A DNA stretch of 64,000 bases from Candidatus Babelota bacterium (lineage in GTDB: Bacteria; Babelota; Babeliae; Babelales; Vermiphilaceae). The translations under genes were made by a program, and so were the position numbers. Shown here one piece after another: positions 8,612 through 18,043 of this stretch (position 1 is the stretch's first letter; every line of letters starts with the position of its first letter). The stretch spans positions 1-64,000 of the forward strand of contig JAPLIS010000002.1 in NCBI GenBank assembly GCA_026388985.1. The letters run 5' to 3'. Below the pieces are notes generated by a model, which saw only the letters and a list, made by a program, of their open reading frames with translations, ran no database searches and had not been told where the DNA came from.

Positions 8612-10066
8612 TTACTTAGTGTTAGGATCCATCGCTAATATAAATTCAGGTAACGTATACTCCCCTTCAGGAATATATGTTGGATGTATAGGGTCTATCA
8701 AAAAGAGATCCTCTATGCGTTTATGCGCAGATAATGAGTCTTTATATTCAGGTTTTAATATATTTTGTAAAAGTGATCTGTTATAAAACTGATCGTGCTT
8801 AACGAGTATACGTGCTTGTTCATCAACTATAGTGTTGATATCAGCCATGCACAATGCTTGATTACTATCTACAGGTGTTGATACTGGTTCTTGGTCAACT
8901 GTTTGAACAGGTGCTTTCTCTAATTCTTGTTCTTTTTGTTTTTGAGCAAGCTCTCGTGCTGCCTTACGTTCTCTGCGAGCACTATTTTGAAGCATTTTTT
9001 TGTATGCTTTTTCTGTATTTTTTGTTTCTTTTTGGGCGTGAATATTTTTTTCAGGGCTTCTGTCTTTAACAGACTCTTTTTGTTCTTGAGTTTGTTTTTG
9101 ATTTTGTGCTTGAGTTTCTTCTTGATTACACGGTGTTGGCTGTATATCAAGAGGCATAATCATTGCTAATGGTTCAGGTTTTTGATCAGCTTTTTGTTGT
9201 ATTAATGCGGATATTGCATGTAGACTCTGAGCGCGTTGTGTGAAATAGGGATGAGTAGATTCTATCTGCAGAATACGATCGCAGTCATTGATTTTTCGTA
9301 AACAGGTGCTCAAAGAGGTCTCTCCCCGCTCGTTGGTGGTAGTAATATCAGCACCAGCTTTTAAAAGTAATGCAACCGTGGAAAGATCATGGGCAGCAAC
9401 AGCTTTGTGTAATAAGGTATTGCCAGCATTGTTTTTTCGATTAATATCAGCACCAGCTTTAATAAGTTGCAAGGCTATATCAAGTTTTACTTCTGCTGAG
9501 CTTGCAACAGTGCCGCTATCAAAAGCAGTCATTAATGGCGTTTGAATTTCATTTTTTTCTGGAATAAATGTTACTGTATGTATTGTAGCGTTATTTTTAA
9601 GAAGCAGTGCAACTAGCTTGGCATTTTGTTGTGTAATAGCCATAAACAAAGGAGATATGCCACCAGTGCCTAATGTATTAACATCAATACCGTTTTCAAT
9701 CAGCCAGCATACAATTTCATTTCGCTTATAGTAAATAGCTTTAATTAATGGAGGCATACAAAAACAACCTTCTTGGTCGTGATATCTTCTGCCATCATTG
9801 AGATCATTAAAGAGAGTTTTATGTTGCCTCAATAGTGGCTTAAGTTTATCAAGAGCTCGAGTAGGGTTTTTTTCTGTTTCTATTATTTCAAAGACTTTAT
9901 TGACATTCTGGTGTGCTTTTTCAGCCTCTATGCGTTCATTGGTAAATCGGGGATTGCCCGCCTTCAATTTTGCTTGGAGCCGTTCTTTTGTTGAAGGCTT
10001 ACTTGCGCAAAAGAGTGCAAGAGGTGTGAGTGCCAAAAAAATAAAAAAAACGAGGGTTTTTTTCAT
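8612..10066 (-). CDS. Exported ankyrin-repeat protein with Gln/Lys-rich C-terminal region
   Basis: The 484-residue protein has a signal peptide (MKKTLVFFIFLALTPLALFCAS). Ankyrin repeats occupy about residues 100-270, including TPLMTAFDSG, NTLLHKAVAAHDLSTVALLL and ETSLSTCLRK. A long charged, probably coiled or disordered stretch follows (290-400), then a short C-terminal domain (DLFLIDPIHPTYIPEGEYTLPEFILA). This end resembles the C-terminus of the ankyrin protein at 12851 (INKEFIAPGTYKGREIFNLF), suggesting a shared terminal domain. The start is supported by aaagg upstream. The molecular partner is unknown. Confidence 0.82.
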   Translation of the reverse strand: MKKTLVFFIFLALTPLALFCASKPSTKERLQAKLKAGNPRFTNERIEAEKAHQNVNKVFEIIETEKNPTRALDKLKPLLRQHKTLFNDLNDGRRYHDQEGCFCMPPLIKAIYYKRNEIVCWLIENGIDVNTLGTGGISPLFMAITQQNAKLVALLLKNNATIHTVTFIPEKNEIQTPLMTAFDSGTVASSAEVKLDIALQLIKAGADINRKNNAGNTLLHKAVAAHDLSTVALLLKAGADITTTNERGETSLSTCLRKINDCDRILQIESTHPYFTQRAQSLHAISALIQQKADQKPEPLAMIMPLDIQPTPCNQEETQAQNQKQTQEQKESVKDRSPEKNIHAQKETKNTEKAYKKMLQNSARRERKAARELAQKQKEQELEKAPVQTVDQEPVSTPVDSNQALCMADINTIVDEQARILVKHDQFYNRSLLQNILKPEYKDSLSAHKRIEDLFLIDPIHPTYIPEGEYTLPEFILAMDPNTK

Positions 10067-10238
10067 ATAGAAACCTTTCTTTGTTATTAAAAGTAGCGTT
10101 AAAAAAGCCTTATTGTTATAATAATAACTTTTTTTTAAAAAAATAAAAATGCCCCAACAATAAACATAGAGGCAAAAAATAAGATGTTTTTTGTGAGCGT
10201 GGTGTGGTGTGAGGCTAGATACGTTCAGAGTGCTATCT

Positions 10239-11324
10239 TTATTTTAATATCCCTATGATCACCTCTATTAAAATTAAAACGATAACAAGCACTGAAAGGA
10301 TATCTTCACGGATAATATCGATGCGATGTTGGTAGGTGCTTTGAATGTCGTGAATAATAGATAGCTTGCGGTCAATGCCGCTACGCCAATTGCCCAGGTC
10401 AAGTTTTTCAACCAATAGTTCATATAGTTCAGAAAAATAGGGTTCACCTACTACTTTGATGCTGCTTTCTAGCCGTTCAGTTATAACAGAAATATCCACT
10501 TTAAGTTTGCCGAGTAGTTCAATAGGGTCACTGCTCGTCATATTAAGAAAAGGGAGATATGATCGCCAAGAAGGGTTACGCCCTTCACCTTCATAAATAG
10601 TATTTAACCGTTGATCGAGGAGGCGGTCAAAGTATTGTAATTCAACAAGTTGTACGTTGGCAAATTCAAAAAAATCTAAAATTTCTTCATATTGTTTGTC
10701 GTAAATAAAAGCAGTTTCAGTGTCTATGACTATCAAATCACCGCGAAAATAACCGATTCCGTCATCTAAAATTTCATTTTTTTGTTCCTCTGATAAAGCG
10801 ACTTGCTCAAAGCGTAATGTTGAAACAATAATGCCTCCAAACATTTTTTTTAATTCTTGTACGTCGATTTTATCAGGAATTGGGTTAATTTGCATAACCA
10901 TATATGAAGTATGTGTCTGAAAAAAGCGAGCTTTGCTTACTTCTGATTCTATTTTTTTATAGATTGATCGGGCATCAATAATGCTTTGTTCTTGGTATTG
11001 GTTGTGAATTTCGTTAAATTGTTCGCGAAGATTAGATAATGTGTCAGCAAAGGGTATTTTATACGTGATAGATATAGCCCCAAAGTTATGAATTTTGCAT
11101 CCTATATTTTTATTGCTTGCGTGAGGATGAGGCAATTCAATAGTGAGGGGTATGTGATAATTTTTAAAATGCTTGGGGAAGGGTAGAGGAATAGTGTTAA
11201 CTGCTCGCAATTTACTGACATTGTCAAGATGTATATCATCTCCAATGTCAAAAGCATGAAAAATAAAAATATTGCCAGAAAATATATGATCAATATCGAT
11301 TATTGTGGCTATTTTTTGTTCCAT
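10239..11324 (-). CDS. RMD1/YagE family (DUF155) membrane-anchored protein
   Basis: The protein has 361 residues from ATG 11324, chosen because cagga lies six bases upstream; an upstream in-frame ATG falls inside a repeat. The DUF155 signature is clear: GYFRGDLIVIDTETAFIYD followed by EILDFFEFANVQLVELQYFD and LLDQRLN, and a C-terminal transmembrane helix (ILSVLVIVLILIEVIIGIL). The family includes yeast RMD1 and human mitochondrial RMND1; its biochemical activity in bacteria is not established. It follows the MYND gene on the same strand. Confidence 0.82.
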   Translation of the reverse strand: MEQKIATIIDIDHIFSGNIFIFHAFDIGDDIHLDNVSKLRAVNTIPLPFPKHFKNYHIPLTIELPHPHASNKNIGCKIHNFGAISITYKIPFADTLSNLREQFNEIHNQYQEQSIIDARSIYKKIESEVSKARFFQTHTSYMVMQINPIPDKIDVQELKKMFGGIIVSTLRFEQVALSEEQKNEILDDGIGYFRGDLIVIDTETAFIYDKQYEEILDFFEFANVQLVELQYFDRLLDQRLNTIYEGEGRNPSWRSYLPFLNMTSSDPIELLGKLKVDISVITERLESSIKVVGEPYFSELYELLVEKLDLGNWRSGIDRKLSIIHDIQSTYQHRIDIIREDILSVLVIVLILIEVIIGILK

Positions 11325-11336
11325 ATATTTTCCTGA

Positions 11337-11420
11337 TTTTTCTCTTTTGTTTAGTGTATATCCTATTGTTTTAAGCATAGATTAGGCAGGCAAAAGAGGC
11401 AAGAGTGTTTTATTTGTTGC
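11337..11420. repeat. Direct repeat, copy 1 (flanks the MYND gene)
   Basis: About 80 bp (core cctattgttttaagcatag, then aaaagaggcaag and tatttgttgc) matches 12668-12744 in the same orientation with few mismatches and one 5-base gap. It covers the last codons of the MYND gene and the 5' leader of the RMD1 gene. Confidence 0.8.
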
Positions 11421-12645
11421 ATTGAGCTTTATGAGTTTTCCAATCAGCTTTTTGACATTCTACAGAGCAGTATTTTGCTTTTTTACAACGTCCACATTGC
11501 ATTGACCCCGCATTTTCATGGCAGGCAAAGCAAAGAGTTTGACCATGTGCATCGGCACTTGGGCACTCTAATTGTCTATTAATTTTTGCTTGATATAGTG
11601 CGTTCATAATAGTTTCTAGTCTTTTGTTTTCACCTGCAGGAATAGCAAGGGGGTGTACATTGTGTAATTGTTCTTGTGGCCCTTCTAATAATGCGAGACT
11701 AAAACCACCTTGTTTTTGCAGTAATTCACATGCATCAACGTAATGAGATTGGCCAGTGATGATCAGTATTTTATCAAACCGAGAAAGGTTATGTTGCATG
11801 CATGCTTCAAGAGAAGCGTGTCCAATCAGGCTGCTGAGTGGGCAAAAAAGAGTGCTCATTAATTGATGAAAACCAGGTAAGTCAGTTGTTATTTTTTCAA
11901 AAAAAACAGCATCTATTAAGCTGGTTTGTTTGTATTTTTCTAATAAAGTATGGGCTTGTTGGGCTAAATCAGCAATCTGATCAGCCTTGGTAGTTTTTTG
12001 TGTTTGCGCAACTACTGTTGTTAGTGAATCTCTATACTCTTTAATGGTTGTTTTGCTTAAAAGTATTTTTTTAAAAAATGGTAACTTAGTATTAAGTTCC
12101 GGTGAAGATATCGTGCTGAGGGTATATCTGTTATGCCATCCACCTGATATAACATCTTCTATGTTTTGTATAAATTGTACCGGCTTGCAAAAAGTTAAGG
12201 AGCGTAAGTCAAAAGGGATAAATGAGAGATTGTTATCTTGATATTTTTTTTTGTGCGCGATTGCGGGTAAATCAACAAAAATACCACAATAACCTGATTG
12301 TGCTGTTTTATCATGTATGTCTTGATACGCAATAGGATTATCGGGATGCGATTCTATTAATACTGCTGTTTTTTGGCTATCGCCAGCCATTTTTTTTAGC
12401 AGTTCAAGTATTAATTGTTTGTGGCTTTTGTCATTTTTAAGATCTTCTCGTTCTAAGTTTTCTATTTCAAAGTAGCAGTGGCGATCCCCTAAAATAGCCA
12501 CCGTTTTTTCAGATTCTTTTGATTCTTTAGCGGGTTGGTTAGAGGCAGCTAATGTTAATAAAGCTGCTGAAATTATGGTTGATTTTAGAGGGAATGATAG
12601 TGAAAGAGCACTCATAATGCCAATCAGTAGATACTGCTTTTTCAT
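11410..12645 (-). CDS. Exported protein with C-terminal MYND zinc finger
   Basis: The 411-residue protein has a signal peptide or anchor (MKKQYLLIGIMSALSLSFPL). The main domain (about 50-350) has GDRHCYFEIENLE, then ESHPDN, and later GQSHYVDACELLQ. Paired His/Glu motifs like these occur in the TIKI/TraB/ChaN-type superfamily, so a related fold is possible but not proven. The last 40 residues form a MYND finger: CFACHE, MQCGRC, KYCSVECQ, then W..H...C, with all eight metal ligands present. MYND fingers are mostly eukaryotic protein-interaction modules, so a host-directed role is inferred. The gene sits exactly between two direct repeats. Confidence 0.8.
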   Translation of the reverse strand: MKKQYLLIGIMSALSLSFPLKSTIISAALLTLAASNQPAKESKESEKTVAILGDRHCYFEIENLEREDLKNDKSHKQLILELLKKMAGDSQKTAVLIESHPDNPIAYQDIHDKTAQSGYCGIFVDLPAIAHKKKYQDNNLSFIPFDLRSLTFCKPVQFIQNIEDVISGGWHNRYTLSTISSPELNTKLPFFKKILLSKTTIKEYRDSLTTVVAQTQKTTKADQIADLAQQAHTLLEKYKQTSLIDAVFFEKITTDLPGFHQLMSTLFCPLSSLIGHASLEACMQHNLSRFDKILIITGQSHYVDACELLQKQGGFSLALLEGPQEQLHNVHPLAIPAGENKRLETIMNALYQAKINRQLECPSADAHGQTLCFACHENAGSMQCGRCKKAKYCSVECQKADWKTHKAQCNK

Positions 12646-12667
12646 GAAAATGCCCTAAGTGTACCAG

Positions 12668-12744
12668 GTTTTCTTTTTTGTTTAGTCTATAGCCTATTGT
12701 TTTAAGCATAGATTGGGTGGTTAAAAGAGGCAAGTATTTGTTGC
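12668..12744. repeat. Direct repeat, copy 2 (upstream of the MYND gene)
   Basis: Second copy of the repeat at 11337-11420, same orientation, with the shared core cctattgttttaagcatag. Together the two copies delimit a segment of about 1.3 kb that contains the MYND gene and nothing else. Confidence 0.8.
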
Positions 12745-12757
12745 TTTTTGGTTAATA

Positions 12758-12821
12758 TTGACAATTTTTTACAATATTGTAATATCAACATTGACAGATT
12801 GTTTATGTTTTTATCTATATA
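12758..12821 (+). promoter_or_regulatory. Possible tandem sigma70-type promoters for the 12851 ankyrin gene
   Basis: Two perfect -35 hexamers are present. ttgaca at 12758 has taatat 16 bases downstream, and ttgaca at 12791 has a tatata-like box 19 bases downstream. They lie 30-90 bases upstream of the start at 12851. Spacing of the second is loose. Confidence 0.4.
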
Positions 12822-12850
12822 AAAGTAAGTATATTAAGAAAGAAATGTTT

Positions 12851-13768
12851 ATGAATGTTAAAAGACTCTATTTTTTTATAGCGGGAGGCTTTTTTTGTAT
12901 ACCATTAGGTATAGGAGCAATGGATCAGGGATCAACGGGTAATGGGACTTTTCCTTTTAAAACTAGGGAGGTACAGTCTGTACAAGCCGTGCAGGCAGCA
13001 GAAGAAGAAAAATACCCAGAAAAACAAGCGGTGCAAGTAGAACCATTTTCTTTAGAGGGGCAGTTGCAACAAGCGTTACATGCTAAACGTTATTATGTTG
13101 TCATGAAACTTATAATACAAGGGGCGAATCCTCATGCAGGTACTCCTAGTGCCATCGATATAGCTAGAGAGCTCGGTAGAATAGATATAGTGGAAAGTAT
13201 GAGCGTATTATTTGATAAGACACCACCGCCATTAACGCCAGAACAATGCAAGGAGCAATTGCATCAAGCAGCATTAGACGGAAATACTGATTTTATTGAT
13301 ACTCTTTATAAGAGGTATCATAAAAATATAAAAGTCAATACGGTTGCTTTTCCGCTAGTAAACAGTGATTTTAATATTGTTAATACTTTAAATGAAAAAG
13401 AAGAAACGCCTGTTTTTATGGCAGTACAAGCGGGACATATAGCTTTTGTTGATAAGTTAATAGACGCGTTTCCAGTTGCTGGCGCGGGTTTATATCATAA
13501 GAATAAAGAAGGACAAACGGCAGTCCGTTTGTTGATTGATCTAGATAAAGATATTGAGGTTGCACAACCCACTCAGTATTCTCCCGCATTATTAATGCAG
13601 CTATGCAGAAATGAACAACATAAAGATTCATGTACAGTATTGAATTTATTGAAAAGGTTATTTCCTGTTTCTATAAATAAAGAGTTTATTGCTCCAGGTA
13701 CGTATAAAGGGCGTGAGATATTCAATTTATTTTTGGGTCCAAAGCTGCTACAAAGTCATATTCTTTAA
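12851..13768 (+). CDS. Exported ankyrin-repeat protein
   Basis: The 305-residue protein starts at ATG 12851 (an ATG two codons earlier is possible; the longer frame from 12758 runs through promoter-like sequence). It has a signal peptide (MNVKRLYFFIAGGFFCIPLGIGAM). Degenerate ankyrin repeats occur near residues 70-120 and 135-250 (LHQAALDGNTDFIDTLYKR, ETPVFMAVQAGHIAFVDKL, GQTAVRLLIDL). The C-terminus (FIAPGTYKGREIFNLFLGP) resembles that of the ankyrin protein at 8612. A terminator shared with lepA follows. Host interaction is inferred. Confidence 0.78.
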   Translation: MNVKRLYFFIAGGFFCIPLGIGAMDQGSTGNGTFPFKTREVQSVQAVQAAEEEKYPEKQAVQVEPFSLEGQLQQALHAKRYYVVMKLIIQGANPHAGTPSAIDIARELGRIDIVESMSVLFDKTPPPLTPEQCKEQLHQAALDGNTDFIDTLYKRYHKNIKVNTVAFPLVNSDFNIVNTLNEKEETPVFMAVQAGHIAFVDKLIDAFPVAGAGLYHKNKEGQTAVRLLIDLDKDIEVAQPTQYSPALLMQLCRNEQHKDSCTVLNLLKRLFPVSINKEFIAPGTYKGREIFNLFLGPKLLQSHIL

Positions 13769-13788
13769 TTTGTACAAATAATATACTA

Positions 13789-13845
13789 TAAAAACCCAGA
13801 TAGATTCAGCCTAGTATGTGCATGAATGTATCTGGGTTTTTATTT
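13789..13845. terminator. Bidirectional terminator between the ankyrin gene and lepA
   Basis: aaaaacccagata and tatctgggttttt pair over about 13 bp around a 26-base loop that itself has a short partial stem. T-rich flanks occur on both strands between convergent genes. Confidence 0.82.
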
Positions 13846-13873
13846 TTTCTGCATTAAACAAAAAGAGAACTCG

Positions 13874-15694
13874 TTATTTTTTCAAAATAGATAAAAACGC
13901 ATCTTGAGGTACTTCAACGTTACCTACGTTTTTCATACGTTTTTTACCTTCTTTTTGTTTTTCAAGGAGCTTGCGTTTACGTGAGATATCCCCGCCGTAG
14001 CATTTAGCAGTTACATCTTTACGTAATGGTGCAACGCGATCACGCGAAATAATTTTTGCACCAATAGCTGCTTGTATAATTACTTCAAATAATTGGCGAT
14101 GGATTGCCTTTTTAAGCTTGGCTGTCATGTCTCTGCCCAGATAAAAAGATTTATCTCTATGTACTATAGTAGAAAGTGCATCTACGGGCTTGCCATTAAG
14201 CAAAATATCCATTTTTACCAAATCAGCAGGTTCAAATTCAGCTATATCATAATCAAAGCTTGCATAGCCAGAGCTTAATGATTTGAGTTCATCATAAAAA
14301 TCGGTAGCCACTTCATTCAGCGGTAAACGATATTTTAAAATAACACGAAATTCATCTATGTAATTGAGGTCTTTTTGAACGCCTCGTTTTTGTTCGCATA
14401 AAGTAATTAAATTACCAACATACTGCCCAGGAACAATAATAGTAGCATCTATCATGGGTTCAAATATTGTTTCTATGCGGTTAGGTTCAGGAAAATCAGA
14501 AGGGTTTTCAATATCTAGCATTTCCCCCTTACCCTTTAAGAGGACTCGAAATAATACGCTCGGTGCGGTAGCGATAACTGAAAGATTATATTCTTGTTCA
14601 AGTCGCTCTTTAAATACATCCATGTGAAGTAAGCCTAAAAAGCCACAGCGAAATCCAAGGCCAAGAGCAATTGATGTTTTTTTCTCAACAGTAACGCTGG
14701 CGTCGTTGAGCGTTAATTTTTCTATTGAATATTGCAGTGGTTCGAAATCTTCGCTATCAACCGGATAGATACCGGCAAATACCATTGGTTTTGCAGGTTT
14801 AAAGCCAGGAAAGGGGGTAACCGGTTTTTTAGCACTATGTACTGTGTCGCCAATACGCGCTTCATGGATTGTTTTCATGCCGGTTATAAGATACCCAACT
14901 TGTCCAGAATAAAGTATCCCCGTTGGTGTTGGTTCAGGATACATAAGGCCCACTTCAAGAACTTCATAGGTAACATTTGCTTGCGCAAGTTGTATCATTT
15001 CACCTTTTTTTATCACACCATCATGAATTGCTATTAAACAGATAATGCCACGGTATTCATCAAACCATGAATCAAATAAAAGTGCTTTTAATGGCGCAGT
15101 TGCATTGGTGGTGGGAGCAGGCATTTTTTCTATAATTGCTGCAAAAATTTCAGAAATTCCTATGCCAGCTTTTGCAGAAGCATGAATAATTTCATCTGCT
15201 TTAAAATCAAAGACAGAGGTCATTTGGTTGGTAATGCGTTCAATGTCTGCATTTGGCAAATCTATTTTGTTAAGAACTGGCACAATAACTAAATCTTGTT
15301 CAAAGGCGAGATAAAAATTAGCAATAGTTTGTGCTTGAACCCCTTGTGCTGCATCAACTAACAGAAGTGCTCCTTGGCATGCATATAAAGAACGGGAAAC
15401 TTCATAGCTAAAGTCAACATGTCCAGGAGTATCAATAAGATTGAGTAAGTAGGTGATACCTTTATATTCATAAAACATAGAAGCAGTTTGTGCTTTTACG
15501 GTAATACCACGTTCTTTTTCTACCTGCAGTTTATCAAGAAACTGCTCTTTTTTCATACGCTCGGTAATAGTTCCTGTAATTTCAAGCATGCGGTCGCACA
15601 GCGTTGATTTGCCGTGATCAATGTGGGCTATTATAGAAAAGTTACGAATGTGTTCTGGTGGAAAATTTTTAAGATCAATTTTTTTTATATCCAT
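13874..15694 (-). CDS. lepA: Elongation factor 4 (LepA)
   Basis: LepA is a ribosome-bound translational GTPase. The 606-residue length is standard. Motifs: AHIDHGKST (G1), RGITV (G2), DTPGHVD (G3), NKIDLP (G4) and SAKAG (G5). The EF-G-like domains follow, then the LepA-specific C-terminal domain, with AKCYGGDISRKRKLLEKQK near the end. It stands alone and divergent from the ankyrin gene at 15899. Confidence 0.96.
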   Translation of the reverse strand: MDIKKIDLKNFPPEHIRNFSIIAHIDHGKSTLCDRMLEITGTITERMKKEQFLDKLQVEKERGITVKAQTASMFYEYKGITYLLNLIDTPGHVDFSYEVSRSLYACQGALLLVDAAQGVQAQTIANFYLAFEQDLVIVPVLNKIDLPNADIERITNQMTSVFDFKADEIIHASAKAGIGISEIFAAIIEKMPAPTTNATAPLKALLFDSWFDEYRGIICLIAIHDGVIKKGEMIQLAQANVTYEVLEVGLMYPEPTPTGILYSGQVGYLITGMKTIHEARIGDTVHSAKKPVTPFPGFKPAKPMVFAGIYPVDSEDFEPLQYSIEKLTLNDASVTVEKKTSIALGLGFRCGFLGLLHMDVFKERLEQEYNLSVIATAPSVLFRVLLKGKGEMLDIENPSDFPEPNRIETIFEPMIDATIIVPGQYVGNLITLCEQKRGVQKDLNYIDEFRVILKYRLPLNEVATDFYDELKSLSSGYASFDYDIAEFEPADLVKMDILLNGKPVDALSTIVHRDKSFYLGRDMTAKLKKAIHRQLFEVIIQAAIGAKIISRDRVAPLRKDVTAKCYGGDISRKRKLLEKQKEGKKRMKNVGNVEVPQDAFLSILKK

Positions 15695-15898
15695 GGTGCC
15701 AAATAGTATATGAAGGTGAATGTAAGATGTTCTTTAGTTAGTGTATGCCAAAGTATGGTTTTTGCAATTCTTACAGAAATGAGGTTTTTATGTACTGATA
15801 CATGTATAATTATTTATAGATTGATATGTAGTAAACAATTCGTAGAGCGTTGCTTATGTAAAAAAGTCCGCACAATATATAAAGTGAAAGTGTATAGT

Positions 15899-16765
15899 AT
15901 GAAGACTATTAACTGTTTTGTTATTGCTACTGCATTGGTGATAACGCTTGGGTCTGCGAGTTTGTATGCAATGGATCATGAAAAAGAGGCTCAAGAGGCA
16001 GCGGTTGACCAAGCAAATATACAATTATGTGCGGCCATAAGGTCTAATCAGATGAAACGTATACATACAGCACTCAGGTCTGGTGCACAGGTGAATAAAC
16101 CCGATGCAAATGGCTGGACCCCATTGTATTGGGCTGCTTACAAAGGCAAGGCTGAAATAGTACGCATATTAGTCGCAGCTCATGCAGATGTTAATCAGGT
16201 AAATGCGGATGGTTATATCTCTTTATGTTGGACAGCTTGCAATGGCAATGCTGAAATAGCAAGCATATTAATCGCAGCTGGTGCTGATGTTAATAAAGTT
16301 GATCGCAATGCCTCGGCCCCTTTATTATTGGCGAGCCAGAACGGTCATACTGAAATAGCGCTCATGTTGCTTGAGGCGAGCGCAGATCCTAATCAGGCTG
16401 ATAACATATTATTTATGGCTGCGGCAAATCGCCATTCTAAAATGGCAAAAATACTTGCTTTTCATGGATCAAGAATGCCTTTTAATTATAGTAATGCTGT
16501 GTCTGAATCTATGAAAGCCGTGATTCTGCAAGCCAAAGAAGCACGACGCGCTATAGGTAATCAAGATTGGTTATTGGAAGATGTACCGTTATCTCTGTTT
16601 TTGCCAGATGTTCTTAAAGCCTTAGTTGGAGAGTATATAGATCCACTTGCAGGAGTACATGATGAGCAATTGCGCAGATGTATGAGACAGCAGGTTGTAA
16701 AAAATAGAATTGAACGGCGCAAGCAAGAAGGTTCTGTTGTTGCGCAGCTGTTAGAAAGAGCTTGA
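15899..16765 (+). CDS. Exported ankyrin-repeat protein, relative of the 69-1217 gene
   Basis: The protein has 288 residues from ATG 15899. A longer reading frame begins at 15710, but the signal peptide MKTINCFVIATALVITLGSASLYAM fixes the start here. It has about five ankyrin repeats (residues 35-195), including TPLYWAAYKGKAEIVRILV and LLLASQNGHTEIALMLLEA. The last 75 residues (QDWLLEDVPLSLFLPDVLK through YIDPLAGVHDEQLRR) match the C-terminal module of the protein at 69, and the DNA there is also closely similar although 15 kb away, pointing to recent duplication or gene conversion. A bidirectional terminator follows. Confidence 0.83.
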   Translation: MKTINCFVIATALVITLGSASLYAMDHEKEAQEAAVDQANIQLCAAIRSNQMKRIHTALRSGAQVNKPDANGWTPLYWAAYKGKAEIVRILVAAHADVNQVNADGYISLCWTACNGNAEIASILIAAGADVNKVDRNASAPLLLASQNGHTEIALMLLEASADPNQADNILFMAAANRHSKMAKILAFHGSRMPFNYSNAVSESMKAVILQAKEARRAIGNQDWLLEDVPLSLFLPDVLKALVGEYIDPLAGVHDEQLRRCMRQQVVKNRIERRKQEGSVVAQLLERA

Positions 16766-16816
16766 GTAAGATAGACACTAAATAGAAAAATACACAGATA
16801 TCTAAGTACAATTCAG

Positions 16817-16855
16817 AACAGCAAGCGGGTGTAAAAATTATACCCGCTTGCTGTT
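16817..16855. terminator. Bidirectional terminator
   Basis: aacagcaagcgggt pairs with acccgcttgctgtt over 14 bp with a short AT-rich loop. It lies between the stops of the convergent ankyrin gene (16765) and the ATPase gene (16871). Confidence 0.85.
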
Positions 16856-16870
16856 TATCCATTCTGTCTG

Positions 16871-18043
16871 TTAGCGAATAATTGTACCAGCGTCTTGCCA
16901 GCTTATGGTTGATCCCACTGACCGTTTATGAGATTCTGTCCCTGCGTATATCACGTATCCTTGAGATGGATCAATGTTTGCTAGCTCGCACCAATAATGT
17001 AGACCATCAAAAAAACTTTTTTGTATTGTTTTTCCTGACTTAATTTCGATCGGAATAAGATCGGTTCCGTAATCGAGTAAACAATCAATTTCTCGGCCAT
17101 GGCTATCGCGCCAAAAATAAACGCTTGGCTCTTGCGCTTGATTATAAAAGCCCTTGTAAAACTCTGAAATAATCATAGATTCAACCAGGCCACCGCGTAA
17201 GTAATGACTGTTAAGTTGTTCTGTTGATGTTATTTTAAGGAGCCAGCACGCGAGTCCCGTATCATAAAAATAGAGCTTTGGTGATTTAATAAGTCTTTTG
17301 CTGTAATTATTAAAATGAGGCTGCAATAAAAAAACAATATAGCTTGCTTCTAAAATAGAAAGCCAGGACTTGATTGTTGGTACGCTTACATTGCAATCAT
17401 CAGCCAGTGAAGAAATGTTTAGTAATTGGCCAATGCGGCCAGCACATAAGCGCATAAAGCGCTGAAAATCAGTTAAGCTGCCGACATTAATTAATTGCCG
17501 TATGTCACGTTCTACATATGTTTTGGTGTATTGAGGGTAAAATTCTGTTGGGTGAAGGTGGCGTGCAAAAATGTCTGGATATCCTCCCTGAAACACTGCC
17601 TCATCTATGTTTTGCGTGAGTTGATTGCTTTGTTTTAATTCCTGAAGAGAAAGTGGTAGCAAAGTTAAAAGTGCCACTCGGCCCGCGAGCGATTGGCTAA
17701 TAGCCTGATTCATGAGGAAGTTATGTGATCCGGTTAAAATAAAATACCCCGGTCTGCGGTTGTTATCTACAATACCCTGAATATAAGAAAGTAGTTGTGG
17801 TTCATTTTGAAATTCATCCAAAATAATGCCAGCCGATCCATAATCTTTTTCCAGAAAATCTCTGGGGTCAAGACGAATAATGTCTAAGGTGTCAGGATTT
17901 TCTAATGAAAAATAGGTGTGATTAGGGAACGTTTTTTTGGTTAATGTTGTTTTGCCAGCTTGGCGTGGACCGATAACCGCTACAACGGGAAACTTTGTTG
18001 CATAGTTAATTAAAGAGTCTTTTAAGTTTCTTTTAATAAACAT
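16871..18043 (-). CDS. AAA_14/DUF4143 family ATPase
   Basis: The 390-residue protein has Walker A GPRQAGKTT (residues 25-33), a Walker B-like strand IILDEF (about 73), a sensor strand FILTGSHN, and the C-terminal DUF4143 domain with FYDTGLACWLL and the PD-(D/E)XK-like stretch REIDCLLDYG..LIPIEIKSG. Proteins of this family are common in genomes with many mobile or accessory genes; their role is unknown. aaagga precedes the ATG. The upstream region carries a decayed relative on the other strand. Confidence 0.9.
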   Translation of the reverse strand: MFIKRNLKDSLINYATKFPVVAVIGPRQAGKTTLTKKTFPNHTYFSLENPDTLDIIRLDPRDFLEKDYGSAGIILDEFQNEPQLLSYIQGIVDNNRRPGYFILTGSHNFLMNQAISQSLAGRVALLTLLPLSLQELKQSNQLTQNIDEAVFQGGYPDIFARHLHPTEFYPQYTKTYVERDIRQLINVGSLTDFQRFMRLCAGRIGQLLNISSLADDCNVSVPTIKSWLSILEASYIVFLLQPHFNNYSKRLIKSPKLYFYDTGLACWLLKITSTEQLNSHYLRGGLVESMIISEFYKGFYNQAQEPSVYFWRDSHGREIDCLLDYGTDLIPIEIKSGKTIQKSFFDGLHYWCELANIDPSQGYVIYAGTESHKRSVGSTISWQDAGTIIR

